Source: an uncultured Dorea sp. | Lineage (GTDB): Bacteria; Bacillota; Clostridia; Lachnospirales; Lachnospiraceae | DNA: 31,260 nt | Assembly: GCA_910586965.1 (NCBI GenBank) | Contig: CAJUMF010000039.1 | Coordinates: 1-31,260, forward strand | Reading direction: 5' to 3' | Part shown: piece after piece, positions 1-6,300 of the stretch | How positions within the stretch are numbered: the stretch's first letter is position 1 | Layout: each line of letters opens with the position of its first letter | Position numbers and translations under genes: made by a program | Notes under the pieces: generated by a model | Database searches by the model: none | Seen by the model: the letters and a program-made list of their open reading frames with translations, nothing else | What the model was told of the DNA's origin: nothing

Positions 1-58
1 TTTCAGATTCATGGTACAGTTATCAGTTCAGATACTGTTCCGTGAATAATTCAGGCTT

Positions 59-955
59 ATGAATGTTATCACAATTTTACGGCTGGTTCTGATTATTTGG
101 GGAATCATCATCACAGTCATGTTTATCGCCGGATTAAGGAAACATCCGGGCAAAATGGAACTTGCGTCAAAGAAGACTTTTATCAATGCGCTCATTGGAT
201 TTCTGGCAAACTTTTTTGACACCTGGGGAATCGGAAGTTTTGCCCCGTCCACTTTCTGCTACAAGACTTTTAAAACATCCGATGACATCGATATTCCGGG
301 TAACTTAAACCTCGGCGATGTCTTTCCGGTAACGGTTGAGGCTGTCCTTTTCCTGAATTTTGTTGAGATTGAGCCTCTCACGCTGGTAATCATGCTGGCT
401 GCCGCAGGATGCGGCGCATTCTTCGGCGTACGCCTGGTCACAAAATGGAATGTAAACAAAATCCGTATCGGCATGGGTATCGCGCTTTTCTTCTGTGCGA
501 TCGTATTTATCTGCAAGCTTTTGAATGTAGGGCCTTTCGGGTCAGTCGGAACGGATATGGGGCTCCACGGAATCAAGCTGATCATCGGCATTGTAGTAAA
601 TTTCTTCCTTGGTTCTTTCATGATGATCGGTTTCGGGCTGTATCAGCCGTGCATGGCCCTTGTCATGTTACTTGGAATGAGCGTCGGAGTCGCATTCCCT
701 ATCATGATGGGTTCCTGTGCCGTCCTTATGCTGACAGCGGCACCGACCTTTATCAAGACAGGACGGTATGACAAGAATGCAACCGTAATGAACGCCGTCG
801 CAGGATCACTGGGAGCCCTGGCTGCCTATCTGCTGATATCCTACGCATTTGACCTTACTACTCTTTCCTACATTGTAGTTGTAGTGATGTTCTACACGGC
901 GTTCAAGATGTTCTGGGATGCAAGGAAAAACAGTTTAACAGATAACGCGCATTAA
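59..955 (+). CDS. TSUP (TauE/SafE-type) membrane permease
   Basis: A 298-residue integral membrane protein with about eight hydrophobic segments and no large soluble domain, typical of the TSUP/TauE-SafE family, whose members move sulfite, organosulfonates or other small anions. The family call rests on overall pattern and the paired N- and C-terminal halves; the substrate cannot be read from the sequence. It is a clear paralogue of the product of 1020-1883: both share an N-terminal stretch reading N-F-F-D-x-x-G-I-G-S-x-A-P and a later P-I-M-M-G. The start at 59 is supported by alignment of its first helix with that paralogue, although only a weak ribosome binding site precedes it; an in-frame stop lies at 47-49. 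It faces the prdAB operon convergently and ends at a strong hairpin. Proximity suggests a role in uptake or export linked to the reductase, but that is inference. Confidence 0.85.
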   Translation: MNVITILRLVLIIWGIIITVMFIAGLRKHPGKMELASKKTFINALIGFLANFFDTWGIGSFAPSTFCYKTFKTSDDIDIPGNLNLGDVFPVTVEAVLFLNFVEIEPLTLVIMLAAAGCGAFFGVRLVTKWNVNKIRIGMGIALFFCAIVFICKLLNVGPFGSVGTDMGLHGIKLIIGIVVNFFLGSFMMIGFGLYQPCMALVMLLGMSVGVAFPIMMGSCAVLMLTAAPTFIKTGRYDKNATVMNAVAGSLGALAAYLLISYAFDLTTLSYIVVVVMFYTAFKMFWDARKNSLTDNAH

Positions 956-968
956 ATATGCCAATACC

Positions 969-1010
969 GAGACTAATCCATATCGGGTTAGTCTCAGATT
1001 TTATATTTTT
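969..1010 (+). terminator. Intrinsic terminator after first TSUP gene
   Basis: An 11-bp stem (969-979 with 985-995, one G-T pair, 5-nt loop) is followed by a T-rich run to 1010. It lies 14 nt after the stop of the plus-strand TSUP gene. The opposite strand has no T-run after the stem, so it is less convincing as a terminator for the convergent operon. Confidence 0.8.
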
Positions 1011-1019
1011 ATCACTTCT

Positions 1020-1883
1020 CTACTCCGTCTTAGCCGCCGAACGGAACATGGTTATACTTGTATATACGGCAACCACGATCACCAGCCACTGCAAAAGCGA
1101 CAGCGGCATGGACTTAACTACAAACGCGGCAAGCAGCACTCCCACAATCCCTGCCGCGGCAAAGGCAAAGGATGCATGTTTGTGATAACGCCCGGATTTA
1201 AAATACGGGAAAGAGCCGCTCCCCACACCGAGGAATCCCAGCCCCATCATGATCGGGAAGGATACCGCCGGGCTCATTCCCAATATGTAGACAAGGCACA
1301 TGGTAGGCGCATAGTTACCAATCCCTACTGTCAGCAGACTTCCCAGGATAAAGGAACCCGCACAGGCAATCACAAGCTTAACTCCGTGAAGTCCCAGCGC
1401 CTCCCCGCCCATGGGAACGATACCAAACTTGCTCATCAGCATAAATACCGCCGCAATCGCCAGCGCGATGCCCATGATGAACCGAAGTACTTTAGGAGAC
1501 AGCTTTCCGGCAATATTTCCCCCGATAAACGCTCCTAAGATACCCGCGCCGTACATTCCAAACAATGTAGGCAGCTCTACTTCAATAATAGACAGTGAGA
1601 CCAGTGCCTCCACCGCCACAGGAACGGCGCACCCTGTCACAAGCGTTCCGGGTATCAATTCGTCATCGACCGTGCCTGTAAGCTTATAAAGGGACATCGT
1701 CGGCGCAAGGCTCCCTATGCCGAGATAATCGAAAAAATTAATGATCAGTCCGGAACCCCAGTATATCCCGTACTGCTTTGCCGTCAGGTTCTTCTCGCGG
1801 TTTTTCACAAAATCCTTCGACAGGATAAATCCCTGTAATACCGCAAAAGCCCCGATAAATATCTGAATAAAATGAAGTATCAT
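1020..1883 (-). CDS. TSUP (TauE/SafE-type) membrane permease, last gene of prd operon
   Basis: A 287-residue multi-spanning membrane protein of the TauE/SafE (TSUP) family. The ATG at 1883 is chosen because AGAGGAGAG lies just upstream; an in-frame codon at 1928 has no good ribosome binding site. It is paralogous to the plus-strand gene at 59-955, with N-F-F-D-Y-L-G-I-G-S-L-A-P near residue 50 and P-I-M-M-G in the C-terminal half. It begins 62 nt after the prdB stop with no convincing terminator between, so it is probably co-transcribed with prdA and prdB. That points to transport of the reductase substrate, its product, or a sulfur/selenium anion; none can be chosen from sequence. The family call is firm, the transported compound unknown. 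Confidence 0.85.
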   Translation of the reverse strand: MILHFIQIFIGAFAVLQGFILSKDFVKNREKNLTAKQYGIYWGSGLIINFFDYLGIGSLAPTMSLYKLTGTVDDELIPGTLVTGCAVPVAVEALVSLSIIEVELPTLFGMYGAGILGAFIGGNIAGKLSPKVLRFIMGIALAIAAVFMLMSKFGIVPMGGEALGLHGVKLVIACAGSFILGSLLTVGIGNYAPTMCLVYILGMSPAVSFPIMMGLGFLGVGSGSFPYFKSGRYHKHASFAFAAAGIVGVLLAAFVVKSMPLSLLQWLVIVVAVYTSITMFRSAAKTE

Positions 1884-1945
1884 ATTCTCTCCTCTCTGCA
1901 AAACAGATGTCTTTGCGGACACCGGCACCGGTTTTGCACATATGG

Positions 1946-2674
1946 TCAGATTTTCGCGTGGTACGTATAAGGCAGGCGCTTGATAAGCCCCGGCATGTCC
2001 GCGGACACGGCATGCTCCAAAGCGGCCGTCACAATATTCGTCTGCATTTGTGCATTATGCGGCTCCCCGGCATTTGCCCCCATGGGAACTACCGGTGCAA
2101 CTGCCCGCGGCGAGCCTTGCTGCTTGCACACCGGCGGCAGCGCGGCAATGATGCATGTCGGAATCCCGATTCCTTCAATCGCTCTCTGCACCAAAACTGC
2201 AGAGCGGTGGCAGGTTCCTCACCCAGCGGTCATGATAACAAGGTCTGTTCCCTGCTCTTTAAACATTCTGGCAATCTCAGGACCCAGGACATTTTTGAAC
2301 GTCTCGATATCTCCTCCGCCCCCCATGAAGCCTGCGTTATAATCACAGAATTCCTTTATCACTCCCTTCTTGGCAAGCTCTTCCATCCTCTGGTACGGCC
2401 ACATGCAGTTAATGTCTTTGTTTACATCCGTATGGTCATAACCGCCGTGGGTAATCATAAGCTCCTCCGGCAGCACATCTTTGGGAACCTTCCTCCAGGT
2501 CCGGTCTCCGGCAAGTTTATACGGTGTCTGCGTCTTTAGATGGACTCCGCAGGCGCTGGCAATCCCGACCTTGCACTCGCTCAGCGCTTTTGTAAGCGGC
2601 GCCCACACCGGAGGCGGCGTAATGGGAGTAAATATCTCCGAAGTCATATTGGGTACTGTTGTAATCTTTATCAT
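1946..2674 (-). CDS. prdB: D-proline reductase-type selenoprotein PrdB (Sec at residue 152)
   Basis: The 242-codon frame is interrupted by one TGA at 2221-2219 and continues to a second TGA at 1948-1946. Residues around the first TGA read M-T-A-G-U-G-T-C-H-R-S-A-V, the U-x-x-C redox motif expected of PrdB, so TGA encodes selenocysteine at position 152. Length matches known PrdB (about 240 residues). Other hallmarks are E-I-F-T-P-I-T-P-P-P-V-W near the N-terminus, H-G-G-Y-D near residue 78, and P-M-G-A-N-A-G-E-P after the Sec. PrdB with the pyruvoyl subunit from PrdA reductively opens D-proline to 5-aminovalerate in Stickland fermentation. The start ATG overlaps the stop of the preceding small gene (ATGA), implying translational coupling. 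Since other prd genes are missing nearby, a related substrate remains possible. Confidence 0.93.
2181..2206 (-). promoter_or_regulatory. Candidate bacterial SECIS hairpin in prdB
   Basis: In the mRNA, 14 nt after the Sec UGA, CTCTGCA (2204-2198) pairs perfectly with TGCAGAG (2190-2184) across a 7-nt G/U-rich loop. A hairpin directly 3' of the UGA, inside the reading frame, is what SelB needs to insert selenocysteine in bacteria. The pairing is seen; the role is inferred from position and from the UGA context. Confidence 0.7.
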
Positions 2675-2904
2675 TGGTTCTCCTCCTCTTCACAGCTATT
2701 GTCCTGCAGCTCTACAAAGCTCATTAAGAATTTCACTCTGTCTCCTTCTTTCGGTTTCCGTTCACAGATCAAAGAACGGCTGGGCAGCTTTAAAATCCCC
2801 ATGCGGGATGATATCTGAACAACAAATTCCCCGTCCTTTATCTCCTTTATGGTTCCTGTATACGGAACCGCCGCATTGTTTACCCTGATACCCCGAATCA
2901 ACAT
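2671..2904 (-). CDS. Small conserved protein between prdA and prdB
   Basis: A 77-residue soluble protein. Its ATG lies inside the last codons of prdA, with GGGAGGT as ribosome binding site, and its TGA overlaps the prdB ATG, so three genes are translationally coupled. The sequence shows a small beta-rich N-terminal part (Y-T-G-T-I-K-E-I-K-D-G-E-F-V-V-Q) followed by a basic stretch and an acidic tail. From memory, small proteins of this kind sit inside prd or grd clusters of clostridia (possibly the CBO2463/CBO2479-type domain); I cannot confirm the family. Its fixed place between the two catalytic subunits suggests a role in assembly or maturation of the reductase. No function is assigned. 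Confidence 0.75.
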   Translation of the reverse strand: MLIRGIRVNNAAVPYTGTIKEIKDGEFVVQISSRMGILKLPSRSLICERKPKEGDRVKFLMSFVELQDNSCEEEENQ

Positions 2905-4370
2905 TCATAGACCTCCCTGGCAAGCTCTTCATTTTCCTCAATGACATTGTAGTTATAATGCTTTGGCGCGGCATTGACTTTCACTCCGCCGATCTTGCTC
3001 TTTAACATAGCGACCGCCCGGAAGGCTGACTCTGCGCTGAGAGAATTTTTCGCCAGAATATCTTCCACATTTCCGTCCTCAGACACACACAGGTCTACCA
3101 TGGCATCCATATATTTATTACCCACTACAAGGGCGCCCTGTACACCGCAGTAGGAAACTCCCACTACCGGAACTCCAAGAGACCCTATCTGCTCGATGTG
3201 AGATGCAAAGTCAATGTGATTGTTTCCGAATCCTTCCGTCGTAACGATACATCCGTCCGGGTGAATGACATCAACCAGCGCACCGAGCCGTTTGGAGACA
3301 TAGAACTTCTCTGTGTTCGCCTGAGGACTGCCGATAAATACAACCCCGAGGAAATCTATCTCCGGGTCTTCGGCAAGCCGCTCTATGATCGGCTCACGCC
3401 AGTACAGGATAGAGCACTCTTTTGTGTCAGGGGTAATGCACGTCAGCGCATGGATGCCGCCGTCCCGCACCTCATTGACACGCAGGAATACCGGCACATT
3501 CCCAAGGTCTACATTGGGCCTGCCGCCCAGGAATCCTACCGGCTCGTCAGGCAGGATCAGGTTATCATGCATCGCCCCCTGGCCCATGATCTCTTTCACC
3601 AAGAGGACTCTTGCCTTGCCCGGGCGCTTCATCTCATTGTAAATGCGCTCTTTCTCCGCGTCTGAATAATCCTTTTCCTTAAGCACTTCCCGTATCTCCT
3701 GCGTAATGATGTCCATCGCCTGATGGCTTGCAAGAGGCCCGGGCCGCTCCATCCCTGTTCCGCTCTTTATCGTCACATCCACATGTATGATAAAGGCATC
3801 CTTATCCGGCGCTCCCGGACGGCCCCAAAACACATTGTCCTCAAAAATACCGTTGCTCACATTGGCCTCCGCAGTCTGCAGACCGTCCTCGTCCGTTCCT
3901 GTAAGCATCATATAGACGCCCGTAAGTTCAAATGTAGAACCGCTCCCCAACTCTCCCTCTTTTTTTACCGCAATCGGCTGGACATCCATCATCGTATTCA
4001 CATAGACTCTCTGATTCTCCGGCCGGATGATATCCATATGAACGTCCGTTACAAGCTCATTGCATGCAAGCGCTTCCGGAACCAGACTCTCTCTGACAGT
4101 AAGTATCCCGTTCTCAAAGCATGTCTTTTCCGCGAGCCGCACATCTGCAACCGGAAAAGTATAATTTTTCAGCGTCCTGCGTACCCGTTCCTCACAGCCC
4201 TCTTCTATGGGCACATCCTGTTCCCGCCCCTGATCCAGTGCCTGCACCGTGAGAGCCGCGTCCGCTGCCGAGACCATATCTTTAAGTTCCTCAAGGGGCA
4301 GCTCGATGTTGATATCCTTTCCCTCGCCGATATGTAATTTCAGCGCCGCCTGTTCCATTGAAATTGACAT
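2898..4370 (-). CDS. prdA: D-proline reductase-type pro-protein PrdA, short form
   Basis: A 490-residue pro-protein of the PrdA/GrdE family (component B subunits of D-proline/glycine reductases). These cleave themselves before a cysteine that becomes a pyruvoyl group, which binds the substrate amine. The likely site is Thr310-Cys311 in G-G-I-H-A-L-T-C-I-T-P, followed by Y-W-R-E-P as in PrdA. Family signature G-T-G-M-E-R-P-G-P-L-A-S-H-Q is at residues 204-217. Cleavage would give about 310- and 180-residue subunits; as I recall, classical PrdA is around 620 residues and gives 45- and 23-kDa subunits, so the N-terminal part here lacks roughly 110-130 residues. The ATG at 4370 is preceded by AAGGAGG; an in-frame codon at 4388 lacks one. 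First gene of the operon. It could act on a substrate other than D-proline. Confidence 0.88.
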   Translation of the reverse strand: MSISMEQAALKLHIGEGKDINIELPLEELKDMVSAADAALTVQALDQGREQDVPIEEGCEERVRRTLKNYTFPVADVRLAEKTCFENGILTVRESLVPEALACNELVTDVHMDIIRPENQRVYVNTMMDVQPIAVKKEGELGSGSTFELTGVYMMLTGTDEDGLQTAEANVSNGIFEDNVFWGRPGAPDKDAFIIHVDVTIKSGTGMERPGPLASHQAMDIITQEIREVLKEKDYSDAEKERIYNEMKRPGKARVLLVKEIMGQGAMHDNLILPDEPVGFLGGRPNVDLGNVPVFLRVNEVRDGGIHALTCITPDTKECSILYWREPIIERLAEDPEIDFLGVVFIGSPQANTEKFYVSKRLGALVDVIHPDGCIVTTEGFGNNHIDFASHIEQIGSLGVPVVGVSYCGVQGALVVGNKYMDAMVDLCVSEDGNVEDILAKNSLSAESAFRAVAMLKSKIGGVKVNAAPKHYNYNVIEENEELAREVYEC

Positions 4371-4383
4371 AACGCTCCTCCTT

Positions 4384-4433
4384 ATCAATAAATTTTATAA
4401 GTCCATTATATTTATTGATGTTATAAATGAAAA
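4384..4433 (-). promoter_or_regulatory. Candidate prdA promoter and overlapping inverted repeat
   Basis: A perfect 10-bp inverted repeat (4384-4393 ATCAATAAAT, 4410-4419 ATTTATTGAT, 16-nt spacer) lies directly upstream of the prdA ribosome binding site. A minus-strand -10 box TATAAT (4410-4405) sits inside it; the matching -35 around 4427-4433 is poor. The repeat could be an operator, perhaps for the divergent LysR protein, or an RNA hairpin. The whole 4371-4600 gap is otherwise AT-rich with no gene; a TATAAT at 4563-4568 may serve the LysR gene but lacks a good -35. Confidence 0.45.
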
Positions 4434-4600
4434 ACGACGATTATTTGCAATATCTGTAAATATTATTCACAATGCATGAAATTTCGCGGATATACATGAT
4501 CCAATACTTCTTTTTATAGATAATACAAATATTTCTCACATTATTTTTATCTGCAGGGGGACTATAATAAAAGAAAATTATTTTAGAAAGGGGGCATTTA

Positions 4601-5518
4601 ATGGCATTAGATAAATATCAGGTATTTGTGAAAGCCGCACAGAATAAAAACCTGACAAAAACTGCTGAAGAACTTAATTATACACACTCGGCCATCAGCC
4701 ACATCATTAAAAACCTTGAAGCAGAAGCCGGCATGAAACTAATCACCCGCAATAAGACAGGTATCACACTTACTCCTGAAGGAAAAGTCCTTCTTGAAGA
4801 GGCAAAACATATTGTAAAGCATGAACAGGCATTTTCCCAAAAGGCATCTATGCTGCGGGGCCTGGAGGCAGGAACCCTTAATATTGGAGCGTTTTCCAGT
4901 GTCTCCATGCAGTGGATGCCACATATACTCTATATGATGAAACAGAACTATCCGGGAGTCAAAGTCGTACAGCACCACGGAAACTATAAAGACGTAGAAC
5001 AGCTTTTAGATGCGGATGAAATAGATGTAGGTTTCTTAAGTGAATGTTATTCCGGAAATTTTCACTTCATCCCGCTGATTCAGGACGAATACTATGTCAT
5101 CCTGCCTGCGGGACATCCTCTATGCACATATGAACGCATTCCTGTAGAGGCGCTTAACGGCGAAACTATGATTCTTATGAATGAGGGTGGAGATTCTTAT
5201 GATACAGGATTGATATTAAAAGATATTACTTACACTGTCGCCCACTGGGTCAATGAAGATGTCGTGCTCATACCGCTGGTAGAATATGGCCTGGGAATCT
5301 CTGTACTCCCAAAGCTTATCATGGACTGCGTGAATTCCCATGTCGTAAAGAAAAGTTTTGCGGTGCCCAGATACCGCACCATCGGACTTGCGGTGAAAGA
5401 TCCGGAAAGTATCTCTCCCTTGACCCGCCTTTTTATCTCGCTGATGAAGGATTATGTTCACACTCATGCACCTGAGACACAAGAAATCGTCTCAAATATT
5501 ATTAAGCCTGACTCATAA
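4601..5518 (+). CDS. LysR-family transcriptional regulator, divergent from prdA
   Basis: A 305-residue LysR-type regulator. Residues 1-60 form the winged helix-turn-helix (T-A-E-E-L-N-Y-T-H-S-A-I-S-H-I-I-K-N-L-E), followed by a linker helix and a periplasmic-binding-protein-like effector domain from about residue 90 to 295. AAAGGGGG upstream of the ATG at 4601 supports the start. LysR regulators usually control the divergent neighbour, so it is the best candidate regulator of the prdA-prdB-TSUP operon, replacing the sigma-54 activator PrdR of classical clusters. The shared 230-nt intergenic region would hold both promoters. The inducer cannot be read from sequence. Family assignment is firm; the regulatory target is inference. 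Confidence 0.92.
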   Translation: MALDKYQVFVKAAQNKNLTKTAEELNYTHSAISHIIKNLEAEAGMKLITRNKTGITLTPEGKVLLEEAKHIVKHEQAFSQKASMLRGLEAGTLNIGAFSSVSMQWMPHILYMMKQNYPGVKVVQHHGNYKDVEQLLDADEIDVGFLSECYSGNFHFIPLIQDEYYVILPAGHPLCTYERIPVEALNGETMILMNEGGDSYDTGLILKDITYTVAHWVNEDVVLIPLVEYGLGISVLPKLIMDCVNSHVVKKSFAVPRYRTIGLAVKDPESISPLTRLFISLMKDYVHTHAPETQEIVSNIIKPDS

Positions 5519-5544
5519 GCATAAGCCTATTTCTTGAATTTCAT

Positions 5545-5633
5545 TTGATTTTTTCCTGGCAGTCACATATAATACAAGTAGGGAAATCCCTATTTTCCAT
5601 ATTCTACTCTTATTGAACTTTTAATGTTCAATA
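5545..5633 (+). promoter_or_regulatory. Antitoxin promoter with two palindromes
   Basis: A good promoter is visible: TTGATT (5545-5550), 17-nt spacer, TATAAT (5568-5573). Two palindromes follow: TAGGGA-AA-TCCCTA (5579-5592), at the expected transcription start, and TATTGAAC/GTTCAATA (5611-5618 with 5626-5633). Both are candidate sites for autorepression by the AbrB-type antitoxin just downstream. Confidence 0.65.
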
Positions 5634-5651
5634 AAACAGGAGGTGAAAGAT

Positions 5652-5927
5652 ATGTTAACAAACGCTTTTGTTGACAACGCAAAGGTCATGGCAAAAGGGC
5701 AGGTCACAATCCCAAAAGATGTCCGTGAAGTGCTTGGTGTGGCAAGTGGAGACCGCATTTCTTTTATTGTGGAGGGCAGTACTGTCCGTATCGTTAATTC
5801 GGCTATCTATGCTATGCAGATGCTCCAAGGGGAAATGGCAGGTGAAGCAGAAGCGTCTGGTCTTACATCCGACGATAATGTTATGGCACTTGTAAAAGAA
5901 TTGAGAAATGAGACGGATATTCATTAA
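5652..5927 (+). CDS. AbrB/SpoVT-type antitoxin
   Basis: A 91-residue protein with an N-terminal SpoVT-AbrB swapped-hairpin DNA-binding domain: residues 10-50 carry the signature V-M-A-K-G-Q-V-T-I-P-K-D-V-R-E-V-L-G. Such proteins pair with PIN-domain toxins. The start at ATG 5652 is preceded by AGGAGG at 5638-5643; a GTG at 5643 overlaps that site and is not used here. The C-terminus, which would bind the toxin, appears altered: it ends in E-L-R-N-E-T-D-I-H and overlaps the toxin remnant in another frame. The DNA-binding half is intact, so it may still repress its own promoter. Confidence 0.85.
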   Translation: MLTNAFVDNAKVMAKGQVTIPKDVREVLGVASGDRISFIVEGSTVRIVNSAIYAMQMLQGEMAGEAEASGLTSDDNVMALVKELRNETDIH

Positions 5928-6183
5928 AAAATTCCCCAAACGTCTGGTGGCATTGGATAAATTTCTTTCGATGGCCTTATTGACACTGGAATTAGTACCC
6001 ATTCCAACAAACGAAAATATGTCGGAATCACAGGTCAGGGATGCCGATGACCGTCCTATTTTAAGAGCGGCGCTTGAGGCAAAAGCAGATGTCTTGCTTA
6101 CTGGTGATAAAGATTTTCTGGAATCAGGCTTGAAGAACCCAACGGTTATGACACCAGCTGAATTTCTCAACATGGATGAATAG
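5908..6183 (+). pseudogene. PIN-domain toxin remnant, 5' end deleted
   Basis: The 91 codons match the C-terminal two thirds of a PIN-family toxin: K-K-F-P-K-R-L-V-A-L-D-K-F-L-S, then R-D-A-D-D-R-P-I-L-R-A-A, L-L-T-G-D-K-D-F-L-E-S and M-T-P-A-E-F-L. Family members are about 130-140 residues and start with a D-T-N catalytic motif, which is missing here, as is the following helix. There is no ribosome binding site, and the frame overlaps the antitoxin end. An internal deletion fusing the antitoxin 3' end to the middle of the toxin explains both. The product is expected to have no RNase activity because the first catalytic Asp is gone. Confidence 0.8.
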
Positions 6184-6194
6184 CTTCGTATGAC

Positions 6195-6246
6195 AAGGGG
6201 CTATCGGTTAATACCAGTTTTAGCCCCTTATTCTCTCTTTTCTTTT
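6195..6246 (+). terminator. Intrinsic terminator after toxin remnant
   Basis: A 9-bp perfect stem (AAGGGGCTA 6195-6203 with TAGCCCCTT 6221-6229), whose loop can pair further, is followed by an interrupted T-rich run to about 6246. It ends the antitoxin-toxin unit. Confidence 0.7.
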
Positions 6247-6300
6247 TATGGATTCATTTCTGGGCGCAATAATGCTATAGTTCCATATAACCTTTTTCTA

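Noticed and set aside
1884..1945. ACCGGTGCCGGT palindrome after prdB as a terminator
   Set aside because: Stem of 5 bp, 2-nt loop and no T-run; more likely a chance palindrome, so prdB and the TSUP gene are kept as one operon.
2219..2221. TGA in prdB as a nonsense mutation
   Set aside because: It falls precisely at the Sec position of the PrdB motif, with homologous sequence continuing in frame and a hairpin downstream.
1907..2539. A 210-codon plus-strand frame opposite prdB
   Set aside because: Shadow of the prdB gene; no ribosome binding site and no recognisable domain, while the opposite strand encodes a clear selenoprotein.
3723..4337. A 204-codon plus-strand frame opposite prdA
   Set aside because: Shadow frame with no ribosome binding site; prdA on the minus strand has all family motifs.
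5643..5651. GTG at 5643 as the antitoxin start
   Set aside because: It overlaps the AGGAGG site that serves the ATG at 5652.
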